Positions 10,086-16,896 of a stretch of 23,592 nt of DNA are shown here, one piece after another. The stretch comes from a virus. Numbering within the stretch: the first letter of the stretch is position 1; each line of letters opens with the position of its first letter. The stretch spans positions 1 to 23,592 of IMG/VR virus record IMGVR_UViG_3300042557_001298; one strand, 5' to 3'. The notes under the pieces are model-generated. The model had not been told where the DNA came from. It did not search any database and saw only the letters and a list, made by a program, of their open reading frames with translations. The translations under genes and the position numbers were made by a program.

Positions 10086-10334
10086 CTATTTGCGGCCCGT
10101 AGAGCCTTGTTGATTCGCCTGGCGTATCGTGAGCTCCCACGCGAGCCTACAGACCGCCTCGTGAGGATTTCTTCCTCGTGCCGATACGACCGCCCCTTTT
10201 CGGCTGTGCGCGACTGCCATCCAGTCGTTGTCGACCATTGCGCGGTGAACGCCGTGAATGGTGAATCCGAATCCAGAAACGGCTGCGTCTGCCTCCTCAA
10301 AGGAGAGCATTGCAAAGTCAACCCACTTAGACAT
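10086..10334 (-). CDS. Small protein of unknown function (82 aa)
   Basis: The ATG at 10334 follows GGAGAAGAG and overlaps the upstream stop by 8 nt. A longer frame exists upstream but lies over the previous gene. An MSKWVDFAML start leads to a strand DNDWMAVAHSRKGAVVSARG (about 35-54) and a helix NPHEAVCRLAWELTIRQANQ. The W-strand, G-N-P-H-E-A-V helix pattern echoes the previous gene (NWIVKRRAVGETPEIAVQKL), so the two may be diverged paralogs. It is the last gene of the minus operon. The function is unknown. Confidence 0.78.
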   Translation of the reverse strand: MSKWVDFAMLSFEEADAAVSGFGFTIHGVHRAMVDNDWMAVAHSRKGAVVSARGRNPHEAVCRLAWELTIRQANQQGSTGRK

Positions 10335-10584
10335 TCTCTTCTCCGGATACAAGTTTCTGGACTGCAATCTCTGGGGTCTCGCCGACAGCGCGACGCTTAA
10401 CGATCCAGTTTCCCTTCGGCGACTCGGTGCCGCGAAGGTAGTCAAGTGCTGTATTGACATTCTCTGCCTTTGGGTCCCACGCACTAGTGCATACGGCCCA
10501 TTCCTTTGTCTCGTGCAAATACTCCATGATCGAAAGCACCTCTCCTTCTGGGAGCTGCGCCGCGAGTCGTTCAATCCTGCTCAT
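10327..10584 (-). CDS. Small protein of unknown function (85 aa)
   Basis: The ATG at 10584 lies 7 nt after GGAG within the end of the glycosyltransferase gene (14-nt overlap). An N-terminal helix (MSRIERLAAQLPEGEVLSIMEYL) is followed by a KEWAVCTSAWD strand, a linker and GNWIVKRRAVGETPEIAVQKLVSGE. The last part, a tryptophan strand followed by G-x-T-P-x-x-A-V-x-x-L, is a motif common in small phage proteins of unknown role. It is translationally coupled on both sides. Confidence 0.8.
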   Translation of the reverse strand: MSRIERLAAQLPEGEVLSIMEYLHETKEWAVCTSAWDPKAENVNTALDYLRGTESPKGNWIVKRRAVGETPEIAVQKLVSGEENV

Positions 10585-11368
10585 TGTCTGTCTCCTTCAT
10601 ATAGTTTGACGCAAGCTTTGCGAAATCTGTTTCGTACCCAAACCCACCGTGGTGAACCGTTCGTGCGTCCACAAGCACGTTGATGTCGTACCCAATTGCG
10701 CGCATGTCCATGCAGAATCCAAAGTCTTCGCCCCAGTGCTCCTTGGTTTCTGGATGCACCATAAAGCGGAAGAATTCGGTGAGACGCTGATTTGTTAGGG
10801 TGTTCTGATACCAGCGGTCTGGATACTTTTCCTGGAAGTCCAGCAGTGCCTCTCGACGAATAATCATCGCGCCGGTTCCTGCTCGCTGCGACTTGAGAAG
10901 CATTCTTCCGTCAGGGCGCTCTTCGTCAATAGGAAGGAAGTTCATTCCGCCGATGTATGCTGGCAAATTTTTTGCTGGAATTTCAGGATACTTGCGCAGC
11001 ACCTCAACCGCTAGTTCGAAATTCGCAATCCTCTTAGCGCACGGAAGGGCCACGATCGACTCGCCAGATGCAACCGCCCGAAGGACATCCTTTCCCGAAA
11101 ACTCGATATCCGAGTCAACCATGAAAAGGTGCGAGTAGCCGCTCTCAAGGAATGAGTGCAACAAGACATTCCTTGCATCGGTGAGGATCGATGATCCGTG
11201 CACCATCTTCCACTTGAACTGAATGCCGTTGTGCATGCAATCCCGCTGAAGCTCCAGCAACCCCATTGTGTTTCCTGGGTGCATCTCGTGGGCGATCGGT
11301 CCGCCGGAATAAATCGACGGCAAGTTCTGTTTTGCCTGATTGCGCATTTGTTTTGCCTTCTTACCCAT
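10571..11368 (-). CDS. GT-A fold glycosyltransferase-like protein (265 aa)
   Basis: The ATG at 11368 follows AAGGAGAAGGTTGTC and overlaps the upstream stop by 8 nt. ILTDARNVLLHSFLESGYSHLFMVDSDIEF (residues 61-90) has the look of the GT-A nucleotide-sugar site, with DSD (85-87) as the metal-binding DxD motif. Further features are SIVALPCAKR (104-113), IGGMNFL, GTGAMIIRREAL (165-174) and HWGEDFGFCMDMRAIGYDI (211-229), where the GED/F segment resembles an acceptor or catalytic acid region. The basic N terminus is unusual. It would transfer sugar to DNA, a virion protein or a host glycan, and the substrate cannot be told. It lies in an operon with replication genes, which favours a DNA- or host-directed role. 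Confidence 0.78.
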   Translation of the reverse strand: MGKKAKQMRNQAKQNLPSIYSGGPIAHEMHPGNTMGLLELQRDCMHNGIQFKWKMVHGSSILTDARNVLLHSFLESGYSHLFMVDSDIEFSGKDVLRAVASGESIVALPCAKRIANFELAVEVLRKYPEIPAKNLPAYIGGMNFLPIDEERPDGRMLLKSQRAGTGAMIIRREALLDFQEKYPDRWYQNTLTNQRLTEFFRFMVHPETKEHWGEDFGFCMDMRAIGYDINVLVDARTVHHGGFGYETDFAKLASNYMKETDNEQD

Positions 11369-12014
11369 TGACAACCTTCTCCTTCTTTGAGTAGTTCCAC
11401 GAATCTTCATCGCCGAGAGCGGCCCACCGTTCGCCCTCTGCAGAGAACAGTTGCGTGCTGACCTTGAAGTCCGGCATCTTCGGATTCTTAAACACCGTCG
11501 CCTCATCCATCCAGATGACACGGTTGTTCGGCTGAGCGGCAAACTGCCCGTTGTCTAGTCTAATGAAGTTGTAGGACTTGTGCTCTGCCGGAATGGCAGC
11601 CCAGTCGGTGTCCACTTCGTTCGGCTCGGGCTGCACCATGTCCACCGTAAATAAGTATGAGCCCTTGTGCCATGCGCCTGCCTTATCAAGGTACTTGCAT
11701 GGCATCCCCTTGAGCAGGGTCTTCTCGATGACGGCAATTCCTGAGGAGTTGACATCCCACATCTGCAAGAGACCCAGCGGAAGATCGGGTGTTGGCGTTT
11801 CTGGGTTCTGGACGTACGCGCTAATGGGAAGTTTGTCATACAACGCCCCGTATTCCGGCAGGAATGCCTCGATATACAGCGCGCGGTGCCGTGGCGCCTT
11901 GACGGTCACCCAGTAGGCTGGGGTGAACTCTCCGTGGCCATCCTGAAGGTCTCGCAGGTATTCCCTGCGGACGTAGCACGAAACGGTTGGAATGTTTGCA
12001 ATGACGTGCGGCAT
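11361..12014 (-). CDS. Conserved-looking phage protein of unknown function (217 aa)
   Basis: I do not recognise this protein. The start is in TAATG with the upstream stop. Long beta-rich stretches are separated by prolines (IPTVSCYVRREYLRDLQDGHGEFTPAYW, APRHRALYIEAFLPEYGALYDKLPI, QMWDVNSSGIAVIEKTLLKGMPCKYLDKAG, RVIWMDEATVFKNP). There is no transmembrane segment or signal peptide. Two cysteines (about 13 and 104) form no obvious metal site. The coupling with the glycosyltransferase downstream suggests a shared function, but this is only inference from position. Confidence 0.75.
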   Translation of the reverse strand: MPHVIANIPTVSCYVRREYLRDLQDGHGEFTPAYWVTVKAPRHRALYIEAFLPEYGALYDKLPISAYVQNPETPTPDLPLGLLQMWDVNSSGIAVIEKTLLKGMPCKYLDKAGAWHKGSYLFTVDMVQPEPNEVDTDWAAIPAEHKSYNFIRLDNGQFAAQPNNRVIWMDEATVFKNPKMPDFKVSTQLFSAEGERWAALGDEDSWNYSKKEKVVNG

Positions 12015-12193
12015 TATGCGCTCGCCTTGATTTTATCTCGATACTTCTTGGCAGCCTGGCGCATGTATTCTCTCCGCCTTTCAAAATCTTCAACTTCCAC
12101 ATTGCATGCAATGCACATTGGATGCTTCCTTGAGTGGTAGAATTCTCCGTCGTTCGGCCACCACTCTAGACATCTTTTGCACTTGCGTATCAT
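12014..12193 (-). CDS. Small zinc-finger protein (59 aa)
   Basis: It is read directly from the sequence: ATG at 12193 to TAA at 12014, overlapping its neighbours by 1 nt on each side (TAATG). CKRC (C5/C8) and CIAC (C27/C30) form a four-cysteine site around WWPNDGEFY, followed by a basic helix (EDFERRREYMRQAAKKYRDKIKAS). The 13665-13450 gene has the same layout (CSRC, WPPECEFYRRGKMQCRSC, then a basic helix), so these are paralogs. Similar small proteins resemble the zinc part of HNH nucleases without the catalytic His/Asn. Confidence 0.8.
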   Translation of the reverse strand: MIRKCKRCLEWWPNDGEFYHSRKHPMCIACNVEVEDFERRREYMRQAAKKYRDKIKASA

Positions 12194-12333
12194 TAGCTAA
12201 TAATCTCCGCAACGACCCAGATGATTGCGAATGCAACAAACGCGTAGAAAAATGATTCTACGGGCGTCGTCACATAGATTTCTTTGTGTTCATACTTGTA
12301 GCGCTGATCATCAACCTTGCGAATCTTTTTCAT
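12193..12333 (-). CDS. Single-span membrane protein (46 aa)
   Basis: ATG at 12333 lies after AACAGGAGTGAGC and inside the last codons of the MazG-like gene. TAA overlaps the next ATG by 1 nt. A basic N terminus (MKKIRKVDDQRYKYEHKE) precedes one hydrophobic segment (about 26-46, FFYAFVAFAIIWVVAEII). This gives a cytoplasmic N terminus and a membrane anchor at the C terminus. Small tail-anchored proteins like this are common in phage operons, and their role is usually unknown. Confidence 0.72.
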   Translation of the reverse strand: MKKIRKVDDQRYKYEHKEIYVTTPVESFFYAFVAFAIIWVVAEIIS

Positions 12334-12820
12334 GCTCACTCCTGTTGACGCTGCGATCTACGGAAAATCCTTTCGGGTATCTGAGGCGGAGCTTCTTCTC
12401 GTTCTGAACCGCAACCTCCGAAAGGTCGATCCGAGCAACTGAGGCAATCTCAGCCACATACCAAAGGATATCACCAAGCTCCTTGGTGATGTAGTCGCGA
12501 TCGACAGCGTGTCCGTGTCCAATCCACTTCTTGAGGTGATCGATCAGCTCACCAGACTCCCCAGCAAGGCCCATCGCTGCAATCGCAACGCGCCCCTGTT
12601 CTGGGTCGAGGTAGATGTCGCCACGAGCGGTCATGGCAGCGCCTCGCTGGTAATCGTCAAATCCGCTGGCCCACGCCTTGTGGTCGCAGCAGTTGCCTTC
12701 GCTGCACCCAGTACAGCCGCAAGTACACGCGGTTTCGGTAATCATATTCCTCATCTCCATAAGCTCACGTTCTATTCGCGCATCAACACTGTCGCAAGTA
12801 CACGCGGTTTCGGGAATCAT
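12311..12820 (-). CDS. MazG-like nucleotide pyrophosphohydrolase (169 aa)
   Basis: MGLAGESGELIDHLKKW (E88, E91) and ITKELGDILWYVAEIA (E114, D117) give the ExxE...ExxD metal-binding pattern of the all-alpha NTP pyrophosphatase (MazG/dUTPase-2) superfamily, which hydrolyses NTPs or dNTPs to the monophosphates. Phage MazG enzymes are thought to adjust nucleotide pools or ppGpp signalling. The first 48 residues hold a Cys-rich part (CTC..., CTCGCTGCSEGNCC) absent from usual family members. ATG at 12820 follows AGGAGGAAAT. A second in-frame start at 12745 has a near-identical leader, because start, ribosome site and the first codons are duplicated. Confidence 0.85.
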   Translation of the reverse strand: MIPETACTCDSVDARIERELMEMRNMITETACTCGCTGCSEGNCCDHKAWASGFDDYQRGAAMTARGDIYLDPEQGRVAIAAMGLAGESGELIDHLKKWIGHGHAVDRDYITKELGDILWYVAEIASVARIDLSEVAVQNEKKLRLRYPKGFSVDRSVNRSEHEKDSQG

Positions 12821-12828
12821 ATTTCCTC
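12719..12828 (-). repeat. Direct repeat duplicating the mazG start region
   Basis: GCAAGTACACGCGGTTTCGG plus AATCATAT and TTCCTC occur at about 12719-12752 and again at about 12794-12828 with one substitution and one inserted T. The unit distance is 75 nt, exactly 25 codons, so both ATGs are in frame and each has its own ribosome site. Confidence 0.8.
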
Positions 12829-13401
12829 CTAAAGCAAAATTACGGGGATTGTTAACATAAGCGCAACTCCAGTCACCCAGAGGGTTGCGGCAAACGCCAC
12901 GAGGTAGGAGGCGTTCTTCCTGCTCTTCATGGGTGAGGTTACGCCAAGGGCAAACAGGGCAACAGCAAAGATGCCCGTGAGCACCTGCAGGCGGTTGCTG
13001 TAGTTGCCTTCGCGCTCAGATAGCGCAAGGGGCTCCTCTCCGCTATCGAATGTCTGGTTGTATGGTCCATACACGGCGTCCATATATGCGGCACAGTCTG
13101 GCAGTTGGCCTTCTGGGTTTTCCTGCTGGCATGGCACCGCATAGACGCTGAACTCATAGGAGCCGCCAAGGTCGGTGTCCCAAGTCAGCAGGTCGGCTCG
13201 GTACTTCACCTCTGCCGTAATCCACAGGTTATTCGCTTCAGCCATAATCAACTGGTAGTCGCCATAGGCGGCAGACGATGCGTTGTTATGGAATGACGCT
13301 TGGATTGCCGTCCAGGCGGTGGTTGTCGACACAAGGCCAATCAGCAGCACCACTGCAAGTTCCCCTGATATCTTGTTTAAAAACGTCAACACTCTGTTCA
13401 T
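12829..13401 (-). CDS. Three-span membrane protein with extracytoplasmic domain (190 aa)
   Basis: The ATG at 13401 follows GGGGGTGAGTA. A hydrophobic segment at about 14-32 (LAVVLLIGLVSTTTAW) is followed by a hydrophilic domain of about 100 residues with two cysteines (CQQENPEGQLPDC, about residues 90-101) that could form a disulfide outside the membrane. Two further segments (about 138-155 and 166-190) are split by a basic loop (SPMKSRKNAS). Positive charges place the N terminus and that loop in the cytoplasm. Possible roles include superinfection exclusion or a lysis-related function, but this is not shown. Confidence 0.78.
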   Translation of the reverse strand: MNRVLTFLNKISGELAVVLLIGLVSTTTAWTAIQASFHNNASSAAYGDYQLIMAEANNLWITAEVKYRADLLTWDTDLGGSYEFSVYAVPCQQENPEGQLPDCAAYMDAVYGPYNQTFDSGEEPLALSEREGNYSNRLQVLTGIFAVALFALGVTSPMKSRKNASYLVAFAATLWVTGVALMLTIPVILL

Positions 13402-13449
13402 TACTCACCCCCTGCGAGAGCAGGCCTGCATGTTGATTCCCATAAAAAT

Positions 13450-13665
13450 TCAGAACGCATCGCCACACCGGCACACATCTTTCCCTGCCTCTCTTGCTGC
13501 TAGTCGTTTCCTAGATCTCTCTAATTCCGCTATTTGTTCTTCAGCCATGCGTGAGGGCGAAAAGTTTTTTACCCCGTGCTCGCATGAGCGGCACTGCATC
13601 TTGCCGCGGCGGTAAAACTCACATTCTGGCGGCCAAACCTGCTGGCAGCGTGAGCAATGCTTCAA
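13450..13665 (-). CDS. Small zinc-finger protein, paralog of the 12193 gene (71 aa)
   Basis: The start codon is TTG at 13665, overlapping the upstream TGA by 2 nt, which suggests translational coupling. CSRC (C4/C7) and CRSC (C25/C28) flank QQVWPPECEFYRRGKMQ. A helix AEEQIAELERSRKRLAAREAG follows, and the end has a CRCGDAF. The WP-x-EFY core and spacing match the 59-aa protein encoded at 12193-12014. It probably binds one zinc ion. Function unknown. Confidence 0.74.
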   Translation of the reverse strand: MKHCSRCQQVWPPECEFYRRGKMQCRSCEHGVKNFSPSRMAEEQIAELERSRKRLAAREAGKDVCRCGDAF

Positions 13666-14159
13666 AATTGCACCGACTCGTTGATGACAATTGGCTGTGC
13701 CTCGAACGAGGCGAACACAGGCATGCCGGGCTTGATAAATCCACCCTCGATATTGAAGGAAATGTATTCGTCCGCCTCCTCAATGTGGAAGCAGCCCTCA
13801 TGAGTGTCCCCTGGGTTGTTCGCCTCGCAGGTCGACACAAAGTCGTCAAACAAGCGCTGTAGGATCTTGTTGCGGTCGTAGATAGCAACAATCATCTGTC
13901 CGTCAGACCCGTGAAAGATTGTCCCGTGTCCTACGAGGCAATCTTCCCACCCATCGGCGTACAGGACGTCTTCACGCTGTTCAATTGCTGGTCGCGTAAT
14001 CGTTGTTTGCTCTTCCATGCCCTCAATCCTCCATAGTCCATACTCTTGTCCATGCTCGGTGAACCCGATCACTCGTGCTGTTCCGTCGTCTAGTGTATCT
14101 CGATAAAGTTTGACGTGCACGCCGTTTACTGTGGCGGTGCAGATCGCTCTGCTGTTCAT
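13662..14159 (-). CDS. Protein of unknown function (165 aa)
   Basis: I do not recognise this protein. The ATG at 14159 overlaps the upstream TGA (ATGA), so translation is probably coupled, and no strong ribosome site is visible. The protein is soluble, acidic and beta-rich: an N-terminal TVNGVHVKLYRDTLDDG sheet, GHGTIFHGSDGQMIVAIYDRNKILQRLFDDFVSTC (about 77-112), and a C-terminal GGFIKPGMPVFASFEAQPIVIN. Such segments could make a compact beta-sandwich. It lies between a basic protein and zinc-finger genes of the operon. Confidence 0.75.
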   Translation of the reverse strand: MNSRAICTATVNGVHVKLYRDTLDDGTARVIGFTEHGQEYGLWRIEGMEEQTTITRPAIEQREDVLYADGWEDCLVGHGTIFHGSDGQMIVAIYDRNKILQRLFDDFVSTCEANNPGDTHEGCFHIEEADEYISFNIEGGFIKPGMPVFASFEAQPIVINESVQF

Positions 14160-14452
14160 GTGTAATTCTTGATTCTTTCTAGTGAGTTTTCATGTATCGG
14201 TTCGCTTACGTGCCATGCGTCTAGCATCCAGGCCGCCCAAAACCGTGGGCGAACAGCGGGGACTACCCGTGTGGCAATCAGTTGCCTGTAGCGGCGGTCG
14301 GGAAGCAGGCGAATGATGGTAGTAGCGAGACTAGCCGCTACCTCAGTTTTTCCCAAAAAAAATTTCGAGAAGCCATCGTAACGAAGTTGGTTATAGGGGG
14401 TCACAATGATCGATCCGTCTACATTGGCGATAACCATTCGACCCTGCTTCAT
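14156..14452 (-). CDS. Small basic protein of unknown function (98 aa)
   Basis: The frame is open from 14605, but the upstream part overlies a hairpin and another small gene, so I place the start at the ATG at 14452. The next ATG at 14437 with AGGG in front is equally possible (93 aa). After a short sheet (MVIANVDGSIIVTPYNQLRYDG) there are arginine-rich helices (LATTIIRLLPDRRYRQLIATRVVPAVRPRFWAAWMLDAWHV). The function is unknown. The 40-nt inverted repeat at 14481-14520 sits just before it. Confidence 0.62.
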   Translation of the reverse strand: MKQGRMVIANVDGSIIVTPYNQLRYDGFSKFFLGKTEVAASLATTIIRLLPDRRYRQLIATRVVPAVRPRFWAAWMLDAWHVSEPIHENSLERIKNYT

Positions 14453-14480
14453 CTTGAGCCGCGCGCGAGGATAACTAGTT

Positions 14481-14520
14481 CTCGTACCCAAGAGCCAATG
14501 GTGTAACCCTTGGGTACGAG
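14481..14520 (-). repeat. 12-bp inverted repeat in the leader of the 14452 gene
   Basis: CTCGTACCCAAG (14481-14492) and CTTGGGTACGAG (14509-14520) pair perfectly around 16 nt. No T tract follows on the minus strand. It may be an operator, an attenuating hairpin or an RNA-processing site inside the operon. Confidence 0.7.
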
Positions 14521-14543
14521 TCTCCGAAGGAGAAGCAACACAA

Positions 14544-14645
14544 TTATCTATTGACGATTCTGAACCAAAGGGTCCAGAGGGCCAACGTGAGCGTGGAGCC
14601 GACAACGACTGCCGCCACGTAACTAAAGAACGTTCCGAGATCCAT
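14544..14645 (-). CDS. Tiny single-span membrane peptide (33 aa)
   Basis: It is read directly: the ATG overlaps the ssb stop (TGATG at 14647-14643) and TAA is at 14544-14546. MDLGTFFSYVAAVVVGSTLTLALWTLWFRIVNR contains one clear hydrophobic span (about 6-27) with a positively charged end (R29, R33), so the C terminus should face the cytoplasm. Coupling to ssb ensures translation although no separate ribosome site is seen. Function unknown. It is one of three tiny membrane proteins in this operon. Confidence 0.65.
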   Translation of the reverse strand: MDLGTFFSYVAAVVVGSTLTLALWTLWFRIVNR

Positions 14646-15022
14646 CAGAACGGAACCTCGGAAAAGTCTTCTTCAGGCGCGGCCTGCTTGACTGCGCCAG
14701 CGGCACCCTTGCCCTTGGCAAGAAGATCAAATGTGCGCGCCGTGATCTGAATGGAAGACTTGGACTCGCCGCTGCGGGTCTGAAAAGTCTTCACGGACGG
14801 AACGCCTTCAACGCACACAAGATCACCCTTGTCGAGCAGCTGTACAGCAAGTTCTGCCTGCTTCTCCCAAATGGATACGTCGTACCAATTGGTGGTCTCT
14901 TCGCCGCCGCGCTTGTTCTTCACTGCAACGCTAAACGATGAAACGTTCTTTCCTGTCTTGGTGCTGCGAAGTTCTGGCTTGCTTCCAAGCCTGCCAGTTA
15001 CTTCAATCCTTTCCTTTGCCAT
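14645..15022 (-). CDS. ssb: Single-stranded DNA-binding protein
   Basis: This 125-aa protein has the OB-fold pattern of bacterial-type SSB: VTGRLGSKPELRSTKTGKNVSSFSVAV (8-34), NWYDVSIWEKQAELAVQLLDKGDLVCVEG (45-73) and SSIQITARTFDLL (89-101). A linker leads to an acidic tip (EEDFSEVPF), the usual docking tail for partner proteins, close to the family DDDIPF ending. It coats single-stranded DNA during replication and recombination. Cellular SSBs are usually longer, mainly in the linker. It is followed by a tiny coupled gene and preceded by the RusA-like gene, 1 nt apart, as is common in phage replication operons. Confidence 0.93.
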   Translation of the reverse strand: MAKERIEVTGRLGSKPELRSTKTGKNVSSFSVAVKNKRGGEETTNWYDVSIWEKQAELAVQLLDKGDLVCVEGVPSVKTFQTRSGESKSSIQITARTFDLLAKGKGAAGAVKQAAPEEDFSEVPF

Positions 15023-15023
15023 T

Positions 15024-15419
15024 TCACTTCTCCTGACTTAGGACCAGTCGGACATATTCTTCCGCTGCTCCAAATTCCATTTCCCAAACTCGTGGGATAA
15101 ACCATCGGTCATTGACGACCAATCCAGCCGCTACCGCATCTAGCGTTAGCTTCAATAGATTATCAGCATCCATCGGTCTTTTCAAATGCGCCCAGATGTC
15201 GATGACAATCCTCTTCCCGTCTACCGGCAGGAAGTCCGGCCTTGTGACTAACGCTTTCTGTGTCGCATATGTCACGATCTCCTTCCATGCTTTTGCTTCT
15301 CGTGTCATGTAGATGATTTTGCCCGCAACGCGATACGCGCGGTTCCATGATGGCGGTCTTCCTACAAGGACAATCTCAAGCCCTTCCGTCCAGCCTTCCA
15401 AGCCTGATACGCTGGTCAT
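15024..15419 (-). CDS. rusA: RusA-like Holliday junction resolvase
   Basis: The protein (131 aa from ATG 15419) shows the RusA signature: RPPSWNRAYR near the N terminus, then DADNLLKLTLDAVAAGLVVNDRWF (84-107), in which D84, D86, K90, D94 and D104 stand where the family has its metal-binding Asp and Lys residues. RusA enzymes cut four-way DNA junctions as dimers. The usual DD near the end is ND here, a common variant. The start overlaps the DnaC-like gene by 44 nt and has only a weak site, so a somewhat later start (TTG) is possible. The open frame extends further upstream, but over the previous gene. Confidence 0.88.
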   Translation of the reverse strand: MTSVSGLEGWTEGLEIVLVGRPPSWNRAYRVAGKIIYMTREAKAWKEIVTYATQKALVTRPDFLPVDGKRIVIDIWAHLKRPMDADNLLKLTLDAVAAGLVVNDRWFIPRVWEMEFGAAEEYVRLVLSQEK

Positions 15420-16032
15420 CCCCGCCCACCTTGATGGCGCGACAGGTCTGCTGTAGTCGGGAGATGAGAGCCCCATATCCAAGGGCATCGAGTTCGTCAA
15501 GGCCGCGGTTCGTCGTGGCGATCGTCGCGAGACAGGCACTATATCGGCTCTCAACAAGGACGTAGAGTCGCTCTGCCGCCCAGTCGGTTGCCTTCTCCTT
15601 CCCAAGATCATCAAGGACCACGACGCTTGCGCGTGTCAAACAAAAGTCAAACAAGTTCATGACTTCTGGATCATTGTACTTCATTGACTGGCGAATCCGA
15701 TCTAAAAAGATCGGCACATTGATAAAGCGAACTCCACCAAGACCAGCGGCAACTTTCTCTCGGACTGACGCCACGGCAAGGTGGGTCTTTCCCGTACCTG
15801 GCGGCCCAACAAAAAGAAGGCCCCGCTCCCCAATCGGTGCCTTTGCCCACTCCATTGAGGCCTCAAGGGCCGTCTTAGAGCCACCCTGCGCCTCGAAATT
15901 GGCGAAGGTGCTGTCTAAGTACCTTTTTGGGATTCCAACGCCTAGAAGCGCTTTTTCGAGGTCCTGCGGCGGCTTGCTCTCGCCCCACATGATGTCCTCC
16001 AGGTATACAACTTCGGTGCTACTTGTTGTCAT
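15376..16032 (-). CDS. dnaC: DnaC-like helicase loader ATPase
   Basis: The ATG at 16032 follows GGGGGAGCGAG. The protein (218 aa) is an AAA+ ATPase of the DnaC/IstB type: Walker A GPPGTGKTH (76-84), Walker B VVVLDDLG (137-144), sensor ATTN (172-175) and an ISRL arginine region (190-193). Such proteins load the replicative helicase on DNA. It lies beside the likely replication initiator (16798-16106), the usual pairing in phages. The N-terminal domain (1-60) presumably binds the helicase or initiator. No helicase or polymerase gene is in the window, so host enzymes are probably recruited. Confidence 0.87.
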   Translation of the reverse strand: MTTSSTEVVYLEDIMWGESKPPQDLEKALLGVGIPKRYLDSTFANFEAQGGSKTALEASMEWAKAPIGERGLLFVGPPGTGKTHLAVASVREKVAAGLGGVRFINVPIFLDRIRQSMKYNDPEVMNLFDFCLTRASVVVLDDLGKEKATDWAAERLYVLVESRYSACLATIATTNRGLDELDALGYGALISRLQQTCRAIKVGGDDQRIRLGRLDGRA

Positions 16033-16105
16033 TATCTCGCTCCCCCGCAGCGGCGACCAAGAGGATCACCGCGACGAGCAACATAAACAGTGCTGGCTGC
16101 AACAT
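16019..16105 (-). CDS. Tiny single-span membrane peptide overlapping dnaC (28 aa)
   Basis: ATG at 16105 lies immediately downstream of the strong site GGAGGAG, and TAG is at 16019-16021. The sequence starts MLQPALFMLLVAVILLVAAA and ends in a charged ERDNDNK tail. The hydrophobic span (about 5-20) is long enough for a membrane or a signal anchor. The end overlaps the start of the DnaC-like gene by 14 nt, so it may serve mainly as a coupling leader for it. It may be functional in itself. A strong ribosome site is the best evidence. Confidence 0.6.
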   Translation of the reverse strand: MLQPALFMLLVAVILLVAAAGERDNDNK

Positions 16106-16798
16106 CTACTCCTCCAACTGTGCATCACGAACAGATGATGTTGTGTGCACCCTCTTCTTACTGCCTTTTCCGATCGCTGTCAAATATGCAATTGGGTCGC
16201 CCTTGAGGTCGCGCAGTGCCGCGTCGCAGATGGCAGACATTAGCGCGGGAATTCCACCTGGATATTCGCGCATCAGCTTTGCAATGCGAGCGTAGTCGGC
16301 TCTCTGTGGGACGATGCCATTCATCTGTCCCATGAATTCAACAAGTCTTCCCTGTCGGTTCGGCCCTGCCACAATGTATTCCATCCACTCTTTCATGCTC
16401 CGAACCTTTACCTGCGCATCGTGTTCGTCGCGAAGGCCGAGACGGTTTAGTCGGTCGCGAGCGGCCGCTGCAAGCGCCTCCCTTGCCTCGCGCATTCCAT
16501 CAGATGGAACCTGCCACTCGTCCCAATCGTGAACCACGAGTCCGTCGAGAAGCCCAACGCGTCGGAAGTGCGGAAGGAACTTTGTGTTTTGCGATCCGAC
16601 CATTGCTTCAATGTGCTGATCGGACTCAAACACTCCGTCGGTTTCTGATGCCGCGCACAACAGAACAATCCATGCCCATCGCGCGTTGTTATCTGGCAGC
16701 CGCCAAAGTTTCTTGTGTCGCGGGAGATCGCTATAGCATCTCCAGTAGACGCGGGCGTCCCCCATCTCTTCAAGAGGAATAATCGGTGTCATGCCCAC
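16106..16798 (-). CDS. Likely replication initiator (DnaD/replisome-organizer type)
   Basis: I choose GTG at 16798 because AAGGAG stands 7 nt before it; ATG at 16792 is the alternative. The protein (230 aa) opens with a winged-helix-like region seen in phage replisome organizers (ARVYWRCYSDLPRHKKLWRLPDNNARWAWIVLLCAASETDGVF, then MVGSQNTKFLPHFRRVGLL). A linker and a C-terminal helical domain follow (NGIVPQRADYARIAKLMREYPGGIPALMSAICDAALRDLKGDPIAYLTAIGKG), which resembles the DnaD-like pattern ending in a PIAYL helix. Such proteins bind the origin and recruit the loader encoded next. The family is inferred from pattern and position only. Confidence 0.72.
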   Translation of the reverse strand: MGMTPIIPLEEMGDARVYWRCYSDLPRHKKLWRLPDNNARWAWIVLLCAASETDGVFESDQHIEAMVGSQNTKFLPHFRRVGLLDGLVVHDWDEWQVPSDGMREAREALAAAARDRLNRLGLRDEHDAQVKVRSMKEWMEYIVAGPNRQGRLVEFMGQMNGIVPQRADYARIAKLMREYPGGIPALMSAICDAALRDLKGDPIAYLTAIGKGSKKRVHTTSSVRDAQLEE

Positions 16799-16800
16799 CG

Positions 16801-16896
16801 CTAATCTCCTTCTGGATCGCAATCCATGCAGTAGTTGTTTTCTTCTCCGAACTCACCAATGAATTCCGCACCACAGTTCTTGCACGTGCAGATCAT
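16801..16896 (-). CDS. Tiny zinc-ribbon protein (31 aa)
   Basis: ATG at 16896 overlaps the upstream TAA (TAATG), and TAG is at 16801. CKNC (C5/C8) and CMDC (C23/C26) with GAEFIGEFGEENNY between them form a minimal four-cysteine zinc ribbon, almost nothing else. This is a typical small rubredoxin-like knuckle. Its last codons include the AGAAGGAGA ribosome site of the next gene. Function unknown. Confidence 0.75.
   Translation of the reverse strand: MICTCKNCGAEFIGEFGEENNYCMDCDPEGD

Noticed and set aside
9311-10400. Large overlapping frames on both strands (9311-9991 minus, 9441-10400 plus)
   Set aside because: They cross the terminator, the leader element H and the membrane-protein gene. The composition is that of shadow frames in GC-rich DNA.
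14453-14605. Upstream extension of the 14452 gene to 14605
   Set aside because: It would read through the 12-bp inverted repeat and the tiny membrane gene, with unusual Ser/Arg/Pro composition and no ribosome site.
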